Numbered from the stretch's first letter, positions 25,301-36,163 are shown. The stretch: DNA of 64,000 bases from Phyllobacterium sophorae (GCF_003010965.1 NZ_PGGM01000004.1:1-64000), one strand, 5' to 3'. The notes: generated from the sequence alone by a model not told the origin. A program made the numbers and translations.

Positions 25301-28300
25301 ATGCCAAAACGCACCGACATCAAATCTATTCTGATCATCGGCGCCGGGCCGATCATCATCGGTCAGGCATGCGAGTTCGACTATTCTGGCACGCAGGCCT
25401 GCAAAGCCCTCAAGGAAGAAGGCTACCGCGTCATCCTCGTTAACTCCAATCCGGCAACGATCATGACCGATCCGGAACTGGCCGACGCAACCTACATCGA
25501 GCCGATTACGCCGGAAGTGGTCGCCAAGATCATTGCCAAAGAACGGCCCGACGCGTTGTTGCCGACCATGGGCGGGCAGACCGCGCTCAACACCGCATTG
25601 TCACTGCGCCGTATGGGTGTGCTCGACCGTTACAATGTCGAGATGATCGGCGCCAACGCCGAAGCGATCGACAAGGCTGAGGACCGCGCATTGTTCCGCG
25701 AAGCCATGGCCAAAATCGGCCTTGAGACACCCAAATCCATGTTGGCCAACGCCACCGAGGTCAAGGACCTCGACCGCAGGTTGCATCAGGAACAGCGCGA
25801 AGCCGTGAAGGCCAAATATTCGGGCGCCGAGCTCGACGCTGCTTTGGACAAACTCGAAACCGAATGGCAACTCGGCGAGGGCGACCGCAAGCAGCGCTAT
25901 GTCTCCCATGCGCTCGGCATGGCAGGTGCGGCGCTCGACCATGTCGGCCTCCCTGCTATCATTCGCCCTTCCTTCACCATGGGCGGAACCGGCGGCGGCA
26001 TCGCCTATAACCGGAACGAATTCTACGACATCATCGGCAGCGGTCTCGACGCATCACCGACGACGGAAGTACTGATCGAGGAATCTGTTCTTGGCTGGAA
26101 GGAATATGAGATGGAGGTCGTCCGCGACAAGGCGGACAATTGCATCATCATCTGTTCCATCGAGAATGTTGATCCAATGGGCGTCCACACAGGCGACTCG
26201 ATCACCGTTGCACCGGCCTTGACCCTGACAGACAAGGAATATCAGATCATGCGCAACGCCTCGATCGCGGTGCTGCGCGAGATCGGCGTCGAAACCGGCG
26301 GATCAAACGTGCAGTTCGCGGTCAATCCGGACAATGGCCGTCTGATCGTCATCGAGATGAATCCTCGCGTGTCGCGTTCTTCGGCACTGGCATCAAAGGC
26401 TACAGGCTTCCCCATCGCCAAGGTCGCAGCGAAGCTCGCCGTCGGTTACACGCTGGATGAACTCGACAACGACATTACAGGCGGCGCGACACCTGCTTCG
26501 TTCGAACCCTCGATTGACTATGTCGTCACCAAGATCCCGCGCTTCGCCTTCGAGAAGTTCCCAGGCGCCGAGCCTACCCTGACCACCGCCATGAAATCGG
26601 TCGGCGAAGTGATGGCCATCGGGCGCACATTCAAGGAGTCGCTGCAGAAAGCCCTGCGCGGCCTCGAAACCGGCCTCACCGGCCTCGATGAAATCGCCAT
26701 TCCCGGGCTCGGTGAAGGCAATGACAACAATGCGATCCGCGCCGCCATTGGTGTGCCGACCCCGGATCGCCTGCGCATGGTAGGCCAAGCGCTGCGTATC
26801 GGCCTCTCCGTCGAGGAAGTTCACGAAGGCTGCAAGATCGATCCGTGGTTCCTGGAGCAGATGGCCGAGATCATCGCCACGGAAGAGCGTGTGCGCGAAC
26901 ATGGCCTGCCTCAGGATGGGCAAAATCTGCGCATGCTGAAAGGCATGGGCTTTTCCGATGCGCGCCTCGCCAGCCTCGCCAAGGTCGAAGCCAGCGACGT
27001 GACAAAGCTGCGCAACAAGCTCGACGTCCACCCCGTCTTCAAGCGCATTGATACCTGCGCCGCCGAATTCGCCTCGCCGACTGCCTACATGTATTCGACC
27101 TATGAAGTGCCGTTTGCCGGGACTCTCGCCTCTGAGGCGCAGGTTTCCGACCGCAAGAAGGTCGTCATTCTCGGCGGCGGCCCCAACCGTATCGGCCAGG
27201 GCATCGAATTCGATTATTGCTGCTGCCATGCCGCGTTCGCCCTGCGAGAGGCGGGCTATGAAGCCATCATGATCAATTGCAACCCCGAAACGGTCTCGAC
27301 AGATTACGACACGTCGGACCGGCTCTATTTCGAGCCACTGACCGCAGAAGACGTGCTGGAAATCCTGGCGGTTGAGCAGACCGCCGGAACCTTGCACGGT
27401 GTCATCGTTCAGTTCGGCGGTCAGACACCGTTGAAGCTCGCCGATGCGCTGGAGAAGGCGGGAATTCCCATCCTCGGCACATCACCGGATGCAATCGACC
27501 TTGCCGAAGACCGTGACAGGTTCCAGAAGCTCTTGATCAAGCTCGACCTGACGCAACCAAAGAACGGCATCGCTTACTCGGTCGAACAGGCGCGCACGAT
27601 TGCCGGTGAACTCGGCTTCCCGCTCGTGGTTCGCCCATCCTATGTTCTCGGTGGCCGGGCGATGCAGATCATCCACGATGAGCGCGGCCTGCAAAGCTAC
27701 TTGCTCGACACCGTACCGGAACTCGTACCGGAAGACATCAAGCAGAAATATCCGAACGACAAAACCGGCCAGATCAACACGCTGCTCGGCAAGAATCCCT
27801 TGCTGTTCGACCGTTATCTGACCGAAGCGATCGAGGTCGATGTCGATTGCCTCTGCGACGGCAAGGATACCTGGATCTCTGGTATCATGGAGCACATCGA
27901 AGAGGCTGGCATCCATTCCGGGGACAGCGCCTGCTCGCTGCCGGTTCATTCGCTTTCCGCAGAGACGGTTGCAGAACTGGAAAAGGAAACTGCGGCTCTA
28001 GCCAAATCGCTGAATGTGGTCGGCCTGATGAACGTGCAGTACGCGATCAAGGACAACACAATCTACGTCCTCGAAGTCAATCCCCGCGCCTCACGTACTG
28101 TACCGTTCGTTGCCAAGACCATTGGCAAGCCGATTGCCAAGATTGCCGCACGTATCATGGCTGGCGAAACACTCGATGACGCACTGGCAAACTATGGCGG
28201 CAAGCCCTCGACGACCGGTCGCAAGCACATTGCGGTGAAAGAGGCAGTCTTCCCGTTCGCGCGCTTCCCAGGCGTTGACACCCTGCTTGGACCGGAAATG

Positions 28301-28786
28301 CGCTCGACTGGCGAGGTCATGGGTCTCGATTACGATTACGCGCTGGCGTTCGCCAAGTCGCAGCTCGGTGCCGGTGTCGATCTGCCGCGCGACGGCACGC
28401 TCTTCGTCTCGGTGCGCGATGAAGACAAGCCGGGAATTCTCCCGTCGGTAAAGCGGCTTGCAGGACAGGGTTTCAAGATTCTTGCGACCGGCGGCACGGC
28501 CCGCTTCCTCAGAGAGAATGGTGTCGAGGCTCAAAAGATCAACAAGGTCCAGGAGGGCCGTCCGCACGTCGAGGATGCGATCCGTAACCGGCAAGTTCAG
28601 CTGGTCTTCAACACCACGGACAGCGCCAAGGCGATCTCCGATTCGAAATCGCTGCGCCGCGCGACGCTGATGCAGAAGGTGCCCTACTATACCACCCTCT
28701 CCGGTGCCGACGCAGTGGCGGAAGCAATTGCCGCGCTGAAGGCTGGGTCGCTGGAGGTCAGGCCACTGCAGGACTATTTCGTCTGA
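25301..28786 (+). CDS. carB: Carbamoyl-phosphate synthase large subunit
   Basis: The 1161-residue CarB uses two ATP, bicarbonate and CarA-derived ammonia. Two homologous ATP-grasp halves are visible. The first begins [20 protein letters not shown] near residue 9, the second [19 protein letters not shown] near residue 620. Each has [10 protein letters not shown] or [12 protein letters not shown] metal-binding motifs, and the C-terminal MGS-like allosteric domain contains [16 protein letters not shown]. An insert of about 50 residues around 160-215 is larger than in E. coli CarB. ATG 25301 has AGGAA upstream. A terminator-like hairpin lies in the leader. Confidence 0.97.
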   Translation: MPKRTDIKSILIIGAGPIIIGQACEFDYSGTQACKALKEEGYRVILVNSNPATIMTDPELADATYIEPITPEVVAKIIAKERPDALLPTMGGQTALNTALSLRRMGVLDRYNVEMIGANAEAIDKAEDRALFREAMAKIGLETPKSMLANATEVKDLDRRLHQEQREAVKAKYSGAELDAALDKLETEWQLGEGDRKQRYVSHALGMAGAALDHVGLPAIIRPSFTMGGTGGGIAYNRNEFYDIIGSGLDASPTTEVLIEESVLGWKEYEMEVVRDKADNCIIICSIENVDPMGVHTGDSITVAPALTLTDKEYQIMRNASIAVLREIGVETGGSNVQFAVNPDNGRLIVIEMNPRVSRSSALASKATGFPIAKVAAKLAVGYTLDELDNDITGGATPASFEPSIDYVVTKIPRFAFEKFPGAEPTLTTAMKSVGEVMAIGRTFKESLQKALRGLETGLTGLDEIAIPGLGEGNDNNAIRAAIGVPTPDRLRMVGQALRIGLSVEEVHEGCKIDPWFLEQMAEIIATEERVREHGLPQDGQNLRMLKGMGFSDARLASLAKVEASDVTKLRNKLDVHPVFKRIDTCAAEFASPTAYMYSTYEVPFAGTLASEAQVSDRKKVVILGGGPNRIGQGIEFDYCCCHAAFALREAGYEAIMINCNPETVSTDYDTSDRLYFEPLTAEDVLEILAVEQTAGTLHGVIVQFGGQTPLKLADALEKAGIPILGTSPDAIDLAEDRDRFQKLLIKLDLTQPKNGIAYSVEQARTIAGELGFPLVVRPSYVLGGRAMQIIHDERGLQSYLLDTVPELVPEDIKQKYPNDKTGQINTLLGKNPLLFDRYLTEAIEVDVDCLCDGKDTWISGIMEHIEEAGIHSGDSACSLPVHSLSAETVAELEKETAALAKSLNVVGLMNVQYAIKDNTIYVLEVNPRASRTVPFVAKTIGKPIAKIAARIMAGETLDDALANYGGKPSTTGRKHIAVKEAVFPFARFPGVDTLLGPEMRSTGEVMGLDYDYALAFAKSQLGAGVDLPRDGTLFVSVRDEDKPGILPSVKRLAGQGFKILATGGTARFLRENGVEAQKINKVQEGRPHVEDAIRNRQVQLVFNTTDSAKAISDSKSLRRATLMQKVPYYTTLSGADAVAEAIAALKAGSLEVRPLQDYFV

Positions 28787-29002
28787 GTCTGAATTGGTTG
28801 GAATCAGAATGCCCCCATGGAGCCACCCCGTATGTCTCTATGATGGGCGGTCGGAATTATGGATCGCGGTCACGGCGCGTTCTAGAGGGAGCCAGCGGAT
28901 CGCATGGACGAGGCCACAGAGCGCAGTCGCTGGCGCGCTGATCTAGGCAGACGAGAAATTTGCGCACCCAGTATCACCCCAGAACGATCTGGTGGAACGA
29001 CG

Positions 29003-30787
29003 TCAGGCGCCTTCGAGCCCTTCGTCTTCCATACCATGTCCAGAGGGATCGCTGACAAAATGCAGAACCTTGGCGAAGACATGGTCGCCCTTGTCTTCGC
29101 GGCCGATATGCACCACTGTGGACGTGCCGAGATGATTGCGGAGGACAGCCATAACACGGTCATGCGCGGCTGGTTCCATGGCATCTAACGCTTCGTCGAT
29201 CACAACCCAATCGGGCTTGTGCAGCTTGAGCCGCGCGAAAGCCAGTGATTGCTGTTCGTCGTCGCTTAGCTCCCTGTCCCATCTAGCCCGGAAATCAAGC
29301 AAGGTCTCAAGCCTGGTTAAGCCAAGCTCATGCAGTGCCGAAATTAGCTCTTCGTCAGAAAATCCCTCCTTTCCAAGCGGATAGGACATTGCTTCGCGTA
29401 AGCTCCCTGGCGGAAAATAAGGCAGGCGCGGCATGTAGAGAACGGTGGCATTTGGAGGCAAGCTGACCGTGCCGGCGCCCCACGGCCAAAGGCCCGCGAT
29501 TGCGCGGAAAAGCAGGGTTCTGTCGATCCCCGGCTCGCTGGTGATCAGCACGCGCTCGCCTTCCTTGACGATGGCTTTCTTCTCCTTAAGGCGGACTGTT
29601 GCCCGGGGAGCCGTAATCTTTAGAGAATCGAGGACAATTTGATTTGAGTCCGATTCCGCGAATTTGATGCGCTGCTGGACCCCGTTCTTGATATCAGTCG
29701 CCTGGACAGCCTGCCGAAAAGAAGTCACGCGCAAAAGTGTCGCGCGCCAGTCGGCGATGGCGCCGAAATTGTTGACGAACCATTTCAGGGCGTCGTGGAC
29801 CTGATTGAACGCCCCGATCGCCATCATTAAGCCGCCAAAGGTCAGATTACCGGCAAAGTAAACCGGCGCCGCCACGAGAATCGGCGCAACGATGGTGATC
29901 CACCCATAACCCGAAGTCACCCATGTCAGCTGTGTAAGCGCTGTCACCAAAAGACGGATTGCAGCGAGAAGACTGTCGATATCAAAGCCAATTCTGCGAT
30001 TCTCGTCGGCTTCTCCACGATAGAGCGAGATCGCATCGATGTGCTCATTGACCCGCATGAGCGAGAAGCGCAGCTCGGACTCTTTTTGATAGCGGTCAGC
30101 ATTGTATTTGATAAGTTTGCGACCAACGAGCCAGCTGAGCCAGGAAGCGGAAGCGGCGTAAAGAAAGGCTGCCCAAACCATATATCCCGGTATGGAAAAA
30201 CTGTAGCCATAGATATTAAAAACGAAGCCGCTGGACAACGCCCACAACACACCAACAAAGCTGATCAGCAATATCGAAGCCTGCAACAGCCCGAATCCGA
30301 GATCGGTCGACATTTCCGAGAGGTGCCGGGCATCTTCATGCAGCCGCTGATCGGGGTTGACACCGATCGGCCCGGAATTGGACAGCTTGAATGCCCGGCG
30401 TGGCTGCAGCCATTCCCCCACCAGATCCCGGGTGAGGCCTTCGCGCAACTTCAGGCGAGTCATCTGATTGAGCCAGGTTTGGGCCACGTTGAGAACGAGA
30501 AGCACCGAAGCTATTCCAAAGAACACCATCAACTGGTCAACGAAGGCAGGAAAATCCCGCCTGGACAAGGAATCATAAAATGGGACGTTCCATCGGTTCA
30601 GCAATACCTGTCCGGCCGAAGTCACGATGATGATACTGAAAACACCGAGAACCATCAGAATGAGGCGGTTGCGCACGGGCGATATCCAATAGATATCCCC
30701 GATGACGCGCAGTTGGGAGAGGAGCCCTGCTTCCACTTCGCCTGCAACCGAGGTAGCTGTGGATCGGTTCTTTTTCTGCTCCGCCAT
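29003..30787 (-). CDS. SbmA/BacA-type ABC transporter fusion protein with degenerate nucleotide-binding domain
   Basis: The 594-residue protein starts at ATG 30787 behind GGGGGAAA. Residues 40-345 form the SbmA/BacA-like membrane domain (six helices, motif NPDQRLHEDARHLSE). Residues 385-590 form an ABC ATPase domain. The P-loop region reads SEPGIDRT (417-424), with Asp422 and Arg423 where Gly and Lys are expected. The signature is LSDDEQQ instead of LSGGQ, while Walker B VVIDEA (528-533) is intact. Family members take up peptides or long-chain compounds. ATP hydrolysis here is doubtful. It appears monocistronic. Confidence 0.85.
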   Translation of the reverse strand: MAEQKKNRSTATSVAGEVEAGLLSQLRVIGDIYWISPVRNRLILMVLGVFSIIIVTSAGQVLLNRWNVPFYDSLSRRDFPAFVDQLMVFFGIASVLLVLNVAQTWLNQMTRLKLREGLTRDLVGEWLQPRRAFKLSNSGPIGVNPDQRLHEDARHLSEMSTDLGFGLLQASILLISFVGVLWALSSGFVFNIYGYSFSIPGYMVWAAFLYAASASWLSWLVGRKLIKYNADRYQKESELRFSLMRVNEHIDAISLYRGEADENRRIGFDIDSLLAAIRLLVTALTQLTWVTSGYGWITIVAPILVAAPVYFAGNLTFGGLMMAIGAFNQVHDALKWFVNNFGAIADWRATLLRVTSFRQAVQATDIKNGVQQRIKFAESDSNQIVLDSLKITAPRATVRLKEKKAIVKEGERVLITSEPGIDRTLLFRAIAGLWPWGAGTVSLPPNATVLYMPRLPYFPPGSLREAMSYPLGKEGFSDEELISALHELGLTRLETLLDFRARWDRELSDDEQQSLAFARLKLHKPDWVVIDEALDAMEPAAHDRVMAVLRNHLGTSTVVHIGREDKGDHVFAKVLHFVSDPSGHGMEDEGLEGA

Positions 30788-31027
30788 GAGTTTCCCCCGT
30801 GGACGACCGCGATTCGGCCTGTTCCTGTTCACTCTACCATCTACTGTTAGGCCCTTCCCTTCCAAATGGAATCTCCATTCGAGCTTACAGAGGGGCCGGT
30901 GGCTGTGAAGGATCCGGCAAGGTATCGCACTAATGTCGAATATTCCAATTCTTGAAAATATGGAACGATAACATACCGCTACGCGGATTCGCGGATTGGT
31001 CGTGCACTCCAGGTGGAAGGATATCCG

Positions 31028-32872
31028 GTGAGAAATTTTATCGAATGCAACACCATTGCGATCCTCAGTATTCCCGTTTTACTTGGCTTTGGACCGCCAG
31101 CCTTTGCCCAAACGGCGGCCCCAGCGCCTGAACCCGCAGGAAAAGTGGAATTTGCGCAAACACATGTACTTCAACGCACCGGCGGGACCCTCAATGCCCC
31201 TGTTCAAATTCCTGATCGCCAGACATTGCTGCTGTTTACACCAACCTCCGCTATCCCTGAGGACTACGCCGCTTATTTGGATATCACTTTGAATGGAGAA
31301 TCGGTACAAAGCATCCCCCTCGCCGAGCCTGACGGCCTGCCGGGAAATCTCGAAGACAAACTTTCCGATGTCCAATTGCCGCGATATAGCACAACTGCGT
31401 GGAGTGCGCTAATCTCGTCCGATTACATGAGTCCTGAGTACAAATTCAGTATCCGGTATGACGGTCCGATTGACCTGAACCCCTTGGACGTGAGCCCGCT
31501 CCACTGGTCACGACCCGCAGACTTCACGATCGCCAGAATCCCTATGGTGTTGTGGTCTCCGGCAAATACGGCCTCCCCGGTAAACCTGCTTCCAGCTGCA
31601 AAACTCGCGCAGGACTATTTCGCATCTGCTCCGCTTCGACAACTCAAACTCGTTGATTACACTCCAATGAAATTTGACTACCTGATAACTCATGCGAATG
31701 CGAAACCCGTTAAAAAATACAACACGGACCAAGACCTGCAGGCAGATGGGATGTCAGATCTCTATGGCCCCGCGCGGGAATTAACCATGCGCGTCAGCTT
31801 GGCCAACACAGGTCGTGGACTGCTCGATGTATTTGGTGATTCTTCACCTTATAGTTTCGGTACCTATGTTGGCCTTGGTTGGCGGTATCAACCCTCCACG
31901 AAAAAATTCTATGATACGAACACGGGTGGTGCGTCCGGGGGCTGGACCGGTTGGACCGAAATGTGGAATACGCTTGCATACCAATGCAGCAATGCTTTCA
32001 TCCATGAAGTTGGCCATTCGTTTACGCTCTACCATTTTGTCGAAGGCACGGCAAAAGCATGGAAAATCGATAGTGAATACCCACATGATGGGGTGAATGG
32101 ACCAGCCAATCCCTCGGGATTCGATTCGACGCGCAATCTGTTCAGAACCTGGTACGAAGTGAACGAAAATGGCCCGGTTCATGATCATTCCGGTGCGCTG
32201 GCAGGAAAGCACGATCCGATGAACGGCGGAGAGTCTGCCAACAAGATAACCTGCTTTCCTCAATACACGGCCTACCAGGCCATGAAAATGCAGGGTTGGC
32301 TGAACACTACACCGACGCTGCTCTCCTTGAACGGTGTTCCAGGGGTCTACAAGTGGAACAATACCACCAGAACCTATAGTAAAACAGCTCCTGCTGCTGG
32401 TGCCTTGGAACCAACCGGTATCGACCTTCCCGTAACGACTGTGATGGGAACCCTGACATCCAGCGATACGAATGGCACGTCGCAAATTTATCCGGCAATA
32501 TTCGCAAAAAGTGGCAATCTGTTCGATTTGCCAGACCCATTTTCGAAGGGATTGCCTCATCTCTACAATGACGCTCGTTATTTTGTGAAAGTAACCAACA
32601 GCGATGACAGCGCGCGTTATATTCTCATTCCCCAGCCCAACATACTTAACGACAAGCAGCTCCGTTATTTCTCCTTCAATCTGGACTTCAGAAGCAATCC
32701 CGTTCGCCTTGAACTCTATCATGCTGACACCGGCTATCCGGATATCTCTCTGGAGACCAGCCATGTCACGAACTCGATTGATATCAAGCAACCGGATTTG
32801 GAAGAACTTTCCCAACCCGTATCATTTCCTAAAGCCTCGCAACCAAACGAAATACAGATCCTCAAGGACTGA
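31028..32872 (+). CDS. Secreted zinc metalloprotease resembling peptidase family M66
   Basis: The 614-residue protein starts at GTG 31028, with GGAAGGA six bases upstream. A signal peptide ends near residue 27 (PAFA-QT). The zinc motif HEVGHSFTLYH (326-336) is HExxH with a third His six residues after the second. This resembles M66 (StcE/dictomallein) proteases, but the usual Gly in HxxGxxH is Thr333. It sits in a Trp/Gly-rich stretch (GWRYQPS, GGWTGWTEMW). The C-terminal 250 residues look like beta-rich modules. The gene is visibly more A+T-rich than its neighbours, consistent with transfer. Substrate unknown; mucin-like glycoproteins are the precedent. Confidence 0.65.
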   Translation: MRNFIECNTIAILSIPVLLGFGPPAFAQTAAPAPEPAGKVEFAQTHVLQRTGGTLNAPVQIPDRQTLLLFTPTSAIPEDYAAYLDITLNGESVQSIPLAEPDGLPGNLEDKLSDVQLPRYSTTAWSALISSDYMSPEYKFSIRYDGPIDLNPLDVSPLHWSRPADFTIARIPMVLWSPANTASPVNLLPAAKLAQDYFASAPLRQLKLVDYTPMKFDYLITHANAKPVKKYNTDQDLQADGMSDLYGPARELTMRVSLANTGRGLLDVFGDSSPYSFGTYVGLGWRYQPSTKKFYDTNTGGASGGWTGWTEMWNTLAYQCSNAFIHEVGHSFTLYHFVEGTAKAWKIDSEYPHDGVNGPANPSGFDSTRNLFRTWYEVNENGPVHDHSGALAGKHDPMNGGESANKITCFPQYTAYQAMKMQGWLNTTPTLLSLNGVPGVYKWNNTTRTYSKTAPAAGALEPTGIDLPVTTVMGTLTSSDTNGTSQIYPAIFAKSGNLFDLPDPFSKGLPHLYNDARYFVKVTNSDDSARYILIPQPNILNDKQLRYFSFNLDFRSNPVRLELYHADTGYPDISLETSHVTNSIDIKQPDLEELSQPVSFPKASQPNEIQILKD

Positions 32873-33135
32873 ACGGACTGAAATTCGAAAAGGAATGTGG
32901 GGGCAAAATTTGCCTATGCAACCCGCAGCAGCTAGCCCCGGCAAGAAGCCCATTTGAATACGGCTTGTTTTGGCGCAAATTCTGTCATATGTATCCGGCA
33001 TCGATTTTATCGGTCGAGTGACTTTGCGACCTGCGTAACCCGTTGCGCTTCCTGATGAACTCCATTGCATAGGTTCGATTCCCTGGGCCGCATATGTGCA
33101 TGCTGCCTGTCTTATATATCTGAAAGGAATTTCCC

Positions 33136-33348
33136 ATGGCTACGGGAACAGTGAAATGGTTCAACAGCACTAAGGGCTACGGTTTTATCCAGCCTGATAC
33201 TGGTGGTGCAGACGTTTTTGTCCATATCTCCGCTGTTGAACGCGCAGGTTTGCGCGGTCTCAATGACGGCCAGAAGGTCAACTACGAGATCGTACAGGAC
33301 CGTCGTTCGGGCAAGTCGTCCGCAGACAACCTGAGCGTTGCCGGCTGA
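33136..33348 (+). CDS. cspA: Cold-shock-domain protein (CspA family)
   Basis: This 70-residue single cold-shock domain has RNP1 (KGYGFIQPD, residues 13-21) and RNP2 (DVFVHIS, 26-32), starting [10 protein letters not shown]. It binds single-stranded RNA or DNA and acts as an RNA chaperone. AAGGAA lies seven bases before the ATG. The 263-bp upstream region without another gene suggests a long regulated 5' leader, as in other csp genes. A very strong terminator follows. Several paralogues are usual, so the exact symbol is uncertain. Confidence 0.93.
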   Translation: MATGTVKWFNSTKGYGFIQPDTGGADVFVHISAVERAGLRGLNDGQKVNYEIVQDRRSGKSSADNLSVAG

Positions 33349-33386
33349 TAGCCGAATACGGGAATCGTCGGATTTCTGAACGCACA

Positions 33387-33430
33387 TAGAAATAAAAGAG
33401 GCGGGATTTATCCCGCCTCTTTTATTTCTA
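33387..33430. terminator. Perfect 20-bp stem terminator after cspA
   Basis: Arms 33387-33406 and 33411-33430 are perfectly complementary (core AGGCGGGA/TCCCGCCT) around TTTA. The outer A/T-rich stem provides U-runs in both directions, so it can also end the converging alcohol dehydrogenase transcript (stop at 33464). Confidence 0.92.
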
Positions 33431-33463
33431 TCAATGAAATTAGACCGTTGCGGCCCCTCAATT

Positions 33464-34495
33464 CTAACCGACTTCAACCACAATCTTACCGAAGGGCCCT
33501 CGGTCGAGATGATCGAGGGCCGCCTCAAAGTCATTCATACCATATATCGCATCGATAACAGGGGTCGTCCCTGATAGATCGAAAGCCCTGACCAGGTCCT
33601 CTAGCGCACGTCTGTGCCCCACCTGTATTCCTTCCACAACGACGCGTTTGCGAGCGAAGGCGCCAAAACCGCCTGATACATCAAGACCCTCAAGAATGCC
33701 TATTAACGAGATTCGACCGGCGACGGCCGCTGCATCGAGCGACTTGCCGAGATGAGCGCCTCCGACCGTCTCCAATATATGATCGGCACCATGATCGCTG
33801 GTCAGGCGATAAACCGCCTCAACCCAGTCCTCTCGTTTGCGGTTGATAGCATGATGGGCCCCAAGGTCCCTTGCCCGCGCCAGCTTCTTGTCATCCCCTG
33901 AAACGACGATCACTTCCGCCCCATGCAGCAATGCGATCTGCAGGCTGAAAAGCGATACCCCACCCGTCCCGAGCACCACCACCTTCTGCCCTGCCCGCAC
34001 TCTGCCACGCTCGACAAGTGCGGTCCAAGCGGTGAGACCCGCGCAAGGCAATGTGCTCGCCTCGGTATGGCTCAGCTTCCGGGGGCCGCACACCGCCCAA
34101 TCCTGATTGAGGACGATATATTCCGCCAGCACGCCCTGTAGCGACCCGCCAAGATTGCGGCCGTTTGGATGGCGCGCCGTCCCCGGACCGTCGCCATCGA
34201 TCCAGTCCGGCAGGAACGTCGAAACAATGCGCTCGCCAACGGCAAAACGTGTGACACCTTCGCCGCATGCGGCGACAATCCCTGAGACATCCGAGAGCGG
34301 TATTAACGGCTCCGTTAAAGGATCCAGCATTCCAAACCCGGCATCGACCAGCAACTTGTCACGATAGTTCAGCGAAACCGCCGCGACCTTGATCAATACC
34401 TCGCCAGGGCCTGGTGTCGGGATTGCCGTCTCGACAAGTTTCAAATTCGCCCTGCCCGCTGCCGTCAATTGCCAGCGTTTCATTGTCGTCGTCAT
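33464..34495 (-). CDS. Zinc-type alcohol dehydrogenase / quinone oxidoreductase (MDR family)
   Basis: This 343-residue medium-chain dehydrogenase/reductase has a GroES-like N-terminal half (GEVLIKVAAVSLNYRDKLL). The Rossmann half has VVVLGTGGVSLFSLQIA, and HILETVGGAHLGKSLDAA follows. The structural and catalytic zinc cysteines of classical alcohol dehydrogenases are absent (NYRDKLL in place of the Cys motif), so it belongs with the NAD(P)-dependent, largely zinc-free group. The substrate is unknown. It is divergent from a LysR gene (34622) that probably regulates it. Confidence 0.88.
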   Translation of the reverse strand: MTTTMKRWQLTAAGRANLKLVETAIPTPGPGEVLIKVAAVSLNYRDKLLVDAGFGMLDPLTEPLIPLSDVSGIVAACGEGVTRFAVGERIVSTFLPDWIDGDGPGTARHPNGRNLGGSLQGVLAEYIVLNQDWAVCGPRKLSHTEASTLPCAGLTAWTALVERGRVRAGQKVVVLGTGGVSLFSLQIALLHGAEVIVVSGDDKKLARARDLGAHHAINRKREDWVEAVYRLTSDHGADHILETVGGAHLGKSLDAAAVAGRISLIGILEGLDVSGGFGAFARKRVVVEGIQVGHRRALEDLVRAFDLSGTTPVIDAIYGMNDFEAALDHLDRGPFGKIVVEVG

Positions 34496-34621
34496 GCTCT
34501 CCGTCCTTTTTTATGCCCGACTACGGGTCTGAGGGCATCAACTTATAGGACCCGCGGGCAATACAGTTGCGCTTGTTGGCTGCATTATTGTATCTCATAT
34601 GTCTACAATAGGAGGCGGACA

Positions 34622-35548
34622 ATGGATCGACTCGCGGGTATCCAGGAATTTGTGACGGTGGTGGATGCCGGAGGATTTTCTGCTGCCGCCGATAAGCTGC
34701 ACCTGTCTCGCTCAGCCATCGGGAAGACAGTCGCGCGGCTGGAAACGCGGCTGGGCGTGCGGCTGTGCCATCGAACGACCCGCAATTTCAAACTGACGAG
34801 CGACGGACACGCCTTCTACGAGCATTGCGTTCGCGTCCTTGCGGCAGTCGATGCTGCGGAAAACTCGGTGACGCCTGACAAGGGCGAACCGGCTGGCCGC
34901 ATGCGCATCAGCGTGCCGGTTCTCTTTGGCCGGCGTTGCGTAGCTCCGGTGGTGTACGATCTCGCGCGCCAATATCCGAAGCTGCGGTTCGATATGTCGT
35001 TCACAGACCGTCCCGTTGATCTGATCGAAGAGGGCTACGACCTGGCTGTGCGCAATGCCGCATTGCCCGACAGCGCTGTTCTCACGGCCCGCCGAATCGC
35101 TCGGCAACGCATGACCATATGCGCTTCGCCGTCCTATCTCGCCTCTCATGGAACGCCAGCCTGCATGGAAGATATCGCGAGCCACGACGCGATCGTCTAT
35201 GGCCGCGAAGGCAGCACACGACCCTGGCTGTTTCCAGACAGTAAGGGGGGCTCCTACGCTGCTCCGACGCGAAACCGTATCGTTCTCGACGATCTCGAGG
35301 CCGCTGCCGATGCCGCCGCCAGCGGGCTGGCGCTTGCCTGGCTCCCTTGCTGGCTCATTCGCGACCGGGTCCTGGACGGCAGCCTCGTCGGAGTATTGCC
35401 TGATATCGAGCCGCTGGTTTTCGACACCTATGCCATTTGGCCGAAGGCACCCTTCATGCCGGCGCGGTTGCGCATTCTGATCGATGCGTTGGTTGCTCGC
35501 CTGCCCGGCCTGACCGGGACCAACGGGGAGATCAAGTCGAGCGGTTGA
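34622..35548 (+). CDS. LysR-family regulator divergent from the alcohol dehydrogenase
   Basis: This is a 308-residue LysR protein starting MDRLAGIQEFVTVVDAGGFS at ATG 34622, with GGAGG upstream. The winged helix lies at 1-60 (KLHLSRSAIGKTVARLETRLGV) and the effector domain from about 90 (GRMRISVPVLFG). The sequence falls in the CrgA-like branch that often regulates a divergent oxidoreductase. Its stop is immediately adjacent to the stop of the GST gene on the other strand. Confidence 0.9.
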   Translation: MDRLAGIQEFVTVVDAGGFSAAADKLHLSRSAIGKTVARLETRLGVRLCHRTTRNFKLTSDGHAFYEHCVRVLAAVDAAENSVTPDKGEPAGRMRISVPVLFGRRCVAPVVYDLARQYPKLRFDMSFTDRPVDLIEEGYDLAVRNAALPDSAVLTARRIARQRMTICASPSYLASHGTPACMEDIASHDAIVYGREGSTRPWLFPDSKGGSYAAPTRNRIVLDDLEAAADAAASGLALAWLPCWLIRDRVLDGSLVGVLPDIEPLVFDTYAIWPKAPFMPARLRILIDALVARLPGLTGTNGEIKSSG

Positions 35549-36163
35549 TCAGTCCGGTAGCCAACTGATGGGAACATGACCCTCATCGCCAGCAACACGG
35601 TTCAGCCATTTCGACACCGAAGGATACGCTGAAAGATCATAGCCGCCGCGATTAGCCTCATGCGTATACGCATAGAGCGCGATGTCCGCGATGCTGATTG
35701 TGCCGCCGGTAAAATAGGGCGTCTTTTGAAGCTGGCTCTCCATGACGAGCAGGGCCTTGTTGCCACCCTCAAGCGTTGCCGCCAGCCGTTCCGGTGTCGC
35801 ATCCTTGGCTCTCTCCGGATAGACCAGGAGTGCGCGCCGAACGGCTATATTTGGCTCATGGGTATACTGCTCGAAAAACAGCCATTGGTACATTAATGCT
35901 CGCTCGTAGGCATCCTCCGGAATGAACCGGCTGCCTTCAGCGAGATGCAGAAGGATGGCATTTGATTCTGCCAGCAGCCGGCCATCGTCAAACTCAAGCA
36001 ACGGTACCTTGCCATTGGGATTCTTCGCCAGAAATTCTGGTTTACGTGTTGAACCATCCGTTGATGAAATAGCAATGTGTTCAAAGGGCAGAGCCAGTTT
36101 CGCCATCAAAAGCCGCGGCTTATAGCAGTTTCCGGAATCGATTTGCGAATAGAGTTTCGGCAT
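35549..36163 (-). CDS. Glutathione S-transferase family protein
   Basis: This is a 204-residue GST. The N-terminal thioredoxin-like domain (PKLYSQIDSGNCYKPRLLMA) includes the cis-Pro motif GKVPLLEFDDGRLLAESNAI. The C-terminal helical domain begins around 85 (ALMYQWLFFEQYTHEP) and contains the ISIADIALYAYTH motif (N-capping box). The residue at the catalytic position near 10-12 is Ser or Cys (SGNC), so the class (beta or theta-like) is uncertain. ATG 36163 follows GGAG with eight-base spacing. It is convergent with the LysR gene. Confidence 0.9.
   Translation of the reverse strand: MPKLYSQIDSGNCYKPRLLMAKLALPFEHIAISSTDGSTRKPEFLAKNPNGKVPLLEFDDGRLLAESNAILLHLAEGSRFIPEDAYERALMYQWLFFEQYTHEPNIAVRRALLVYPERAKDATPERLAATLEGGNKALLVMESQLQKTPYFTGGTISIADIALYAYTHEANRGGYDLSAYPSVSKWLNRVAGDEGHVPISWLPD

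Noticed and set aside
26393-27397. 334-codon open frame on the minus strand
   Set aside because: Antisense to carB with no ribosome site and no recognisable protein features.
31844-32815. 323-codon open frame on the minus strand
   Set aside because: Antisense to the metalloprotease gene, which has a signal peptide and zinc motif in the plus frame.
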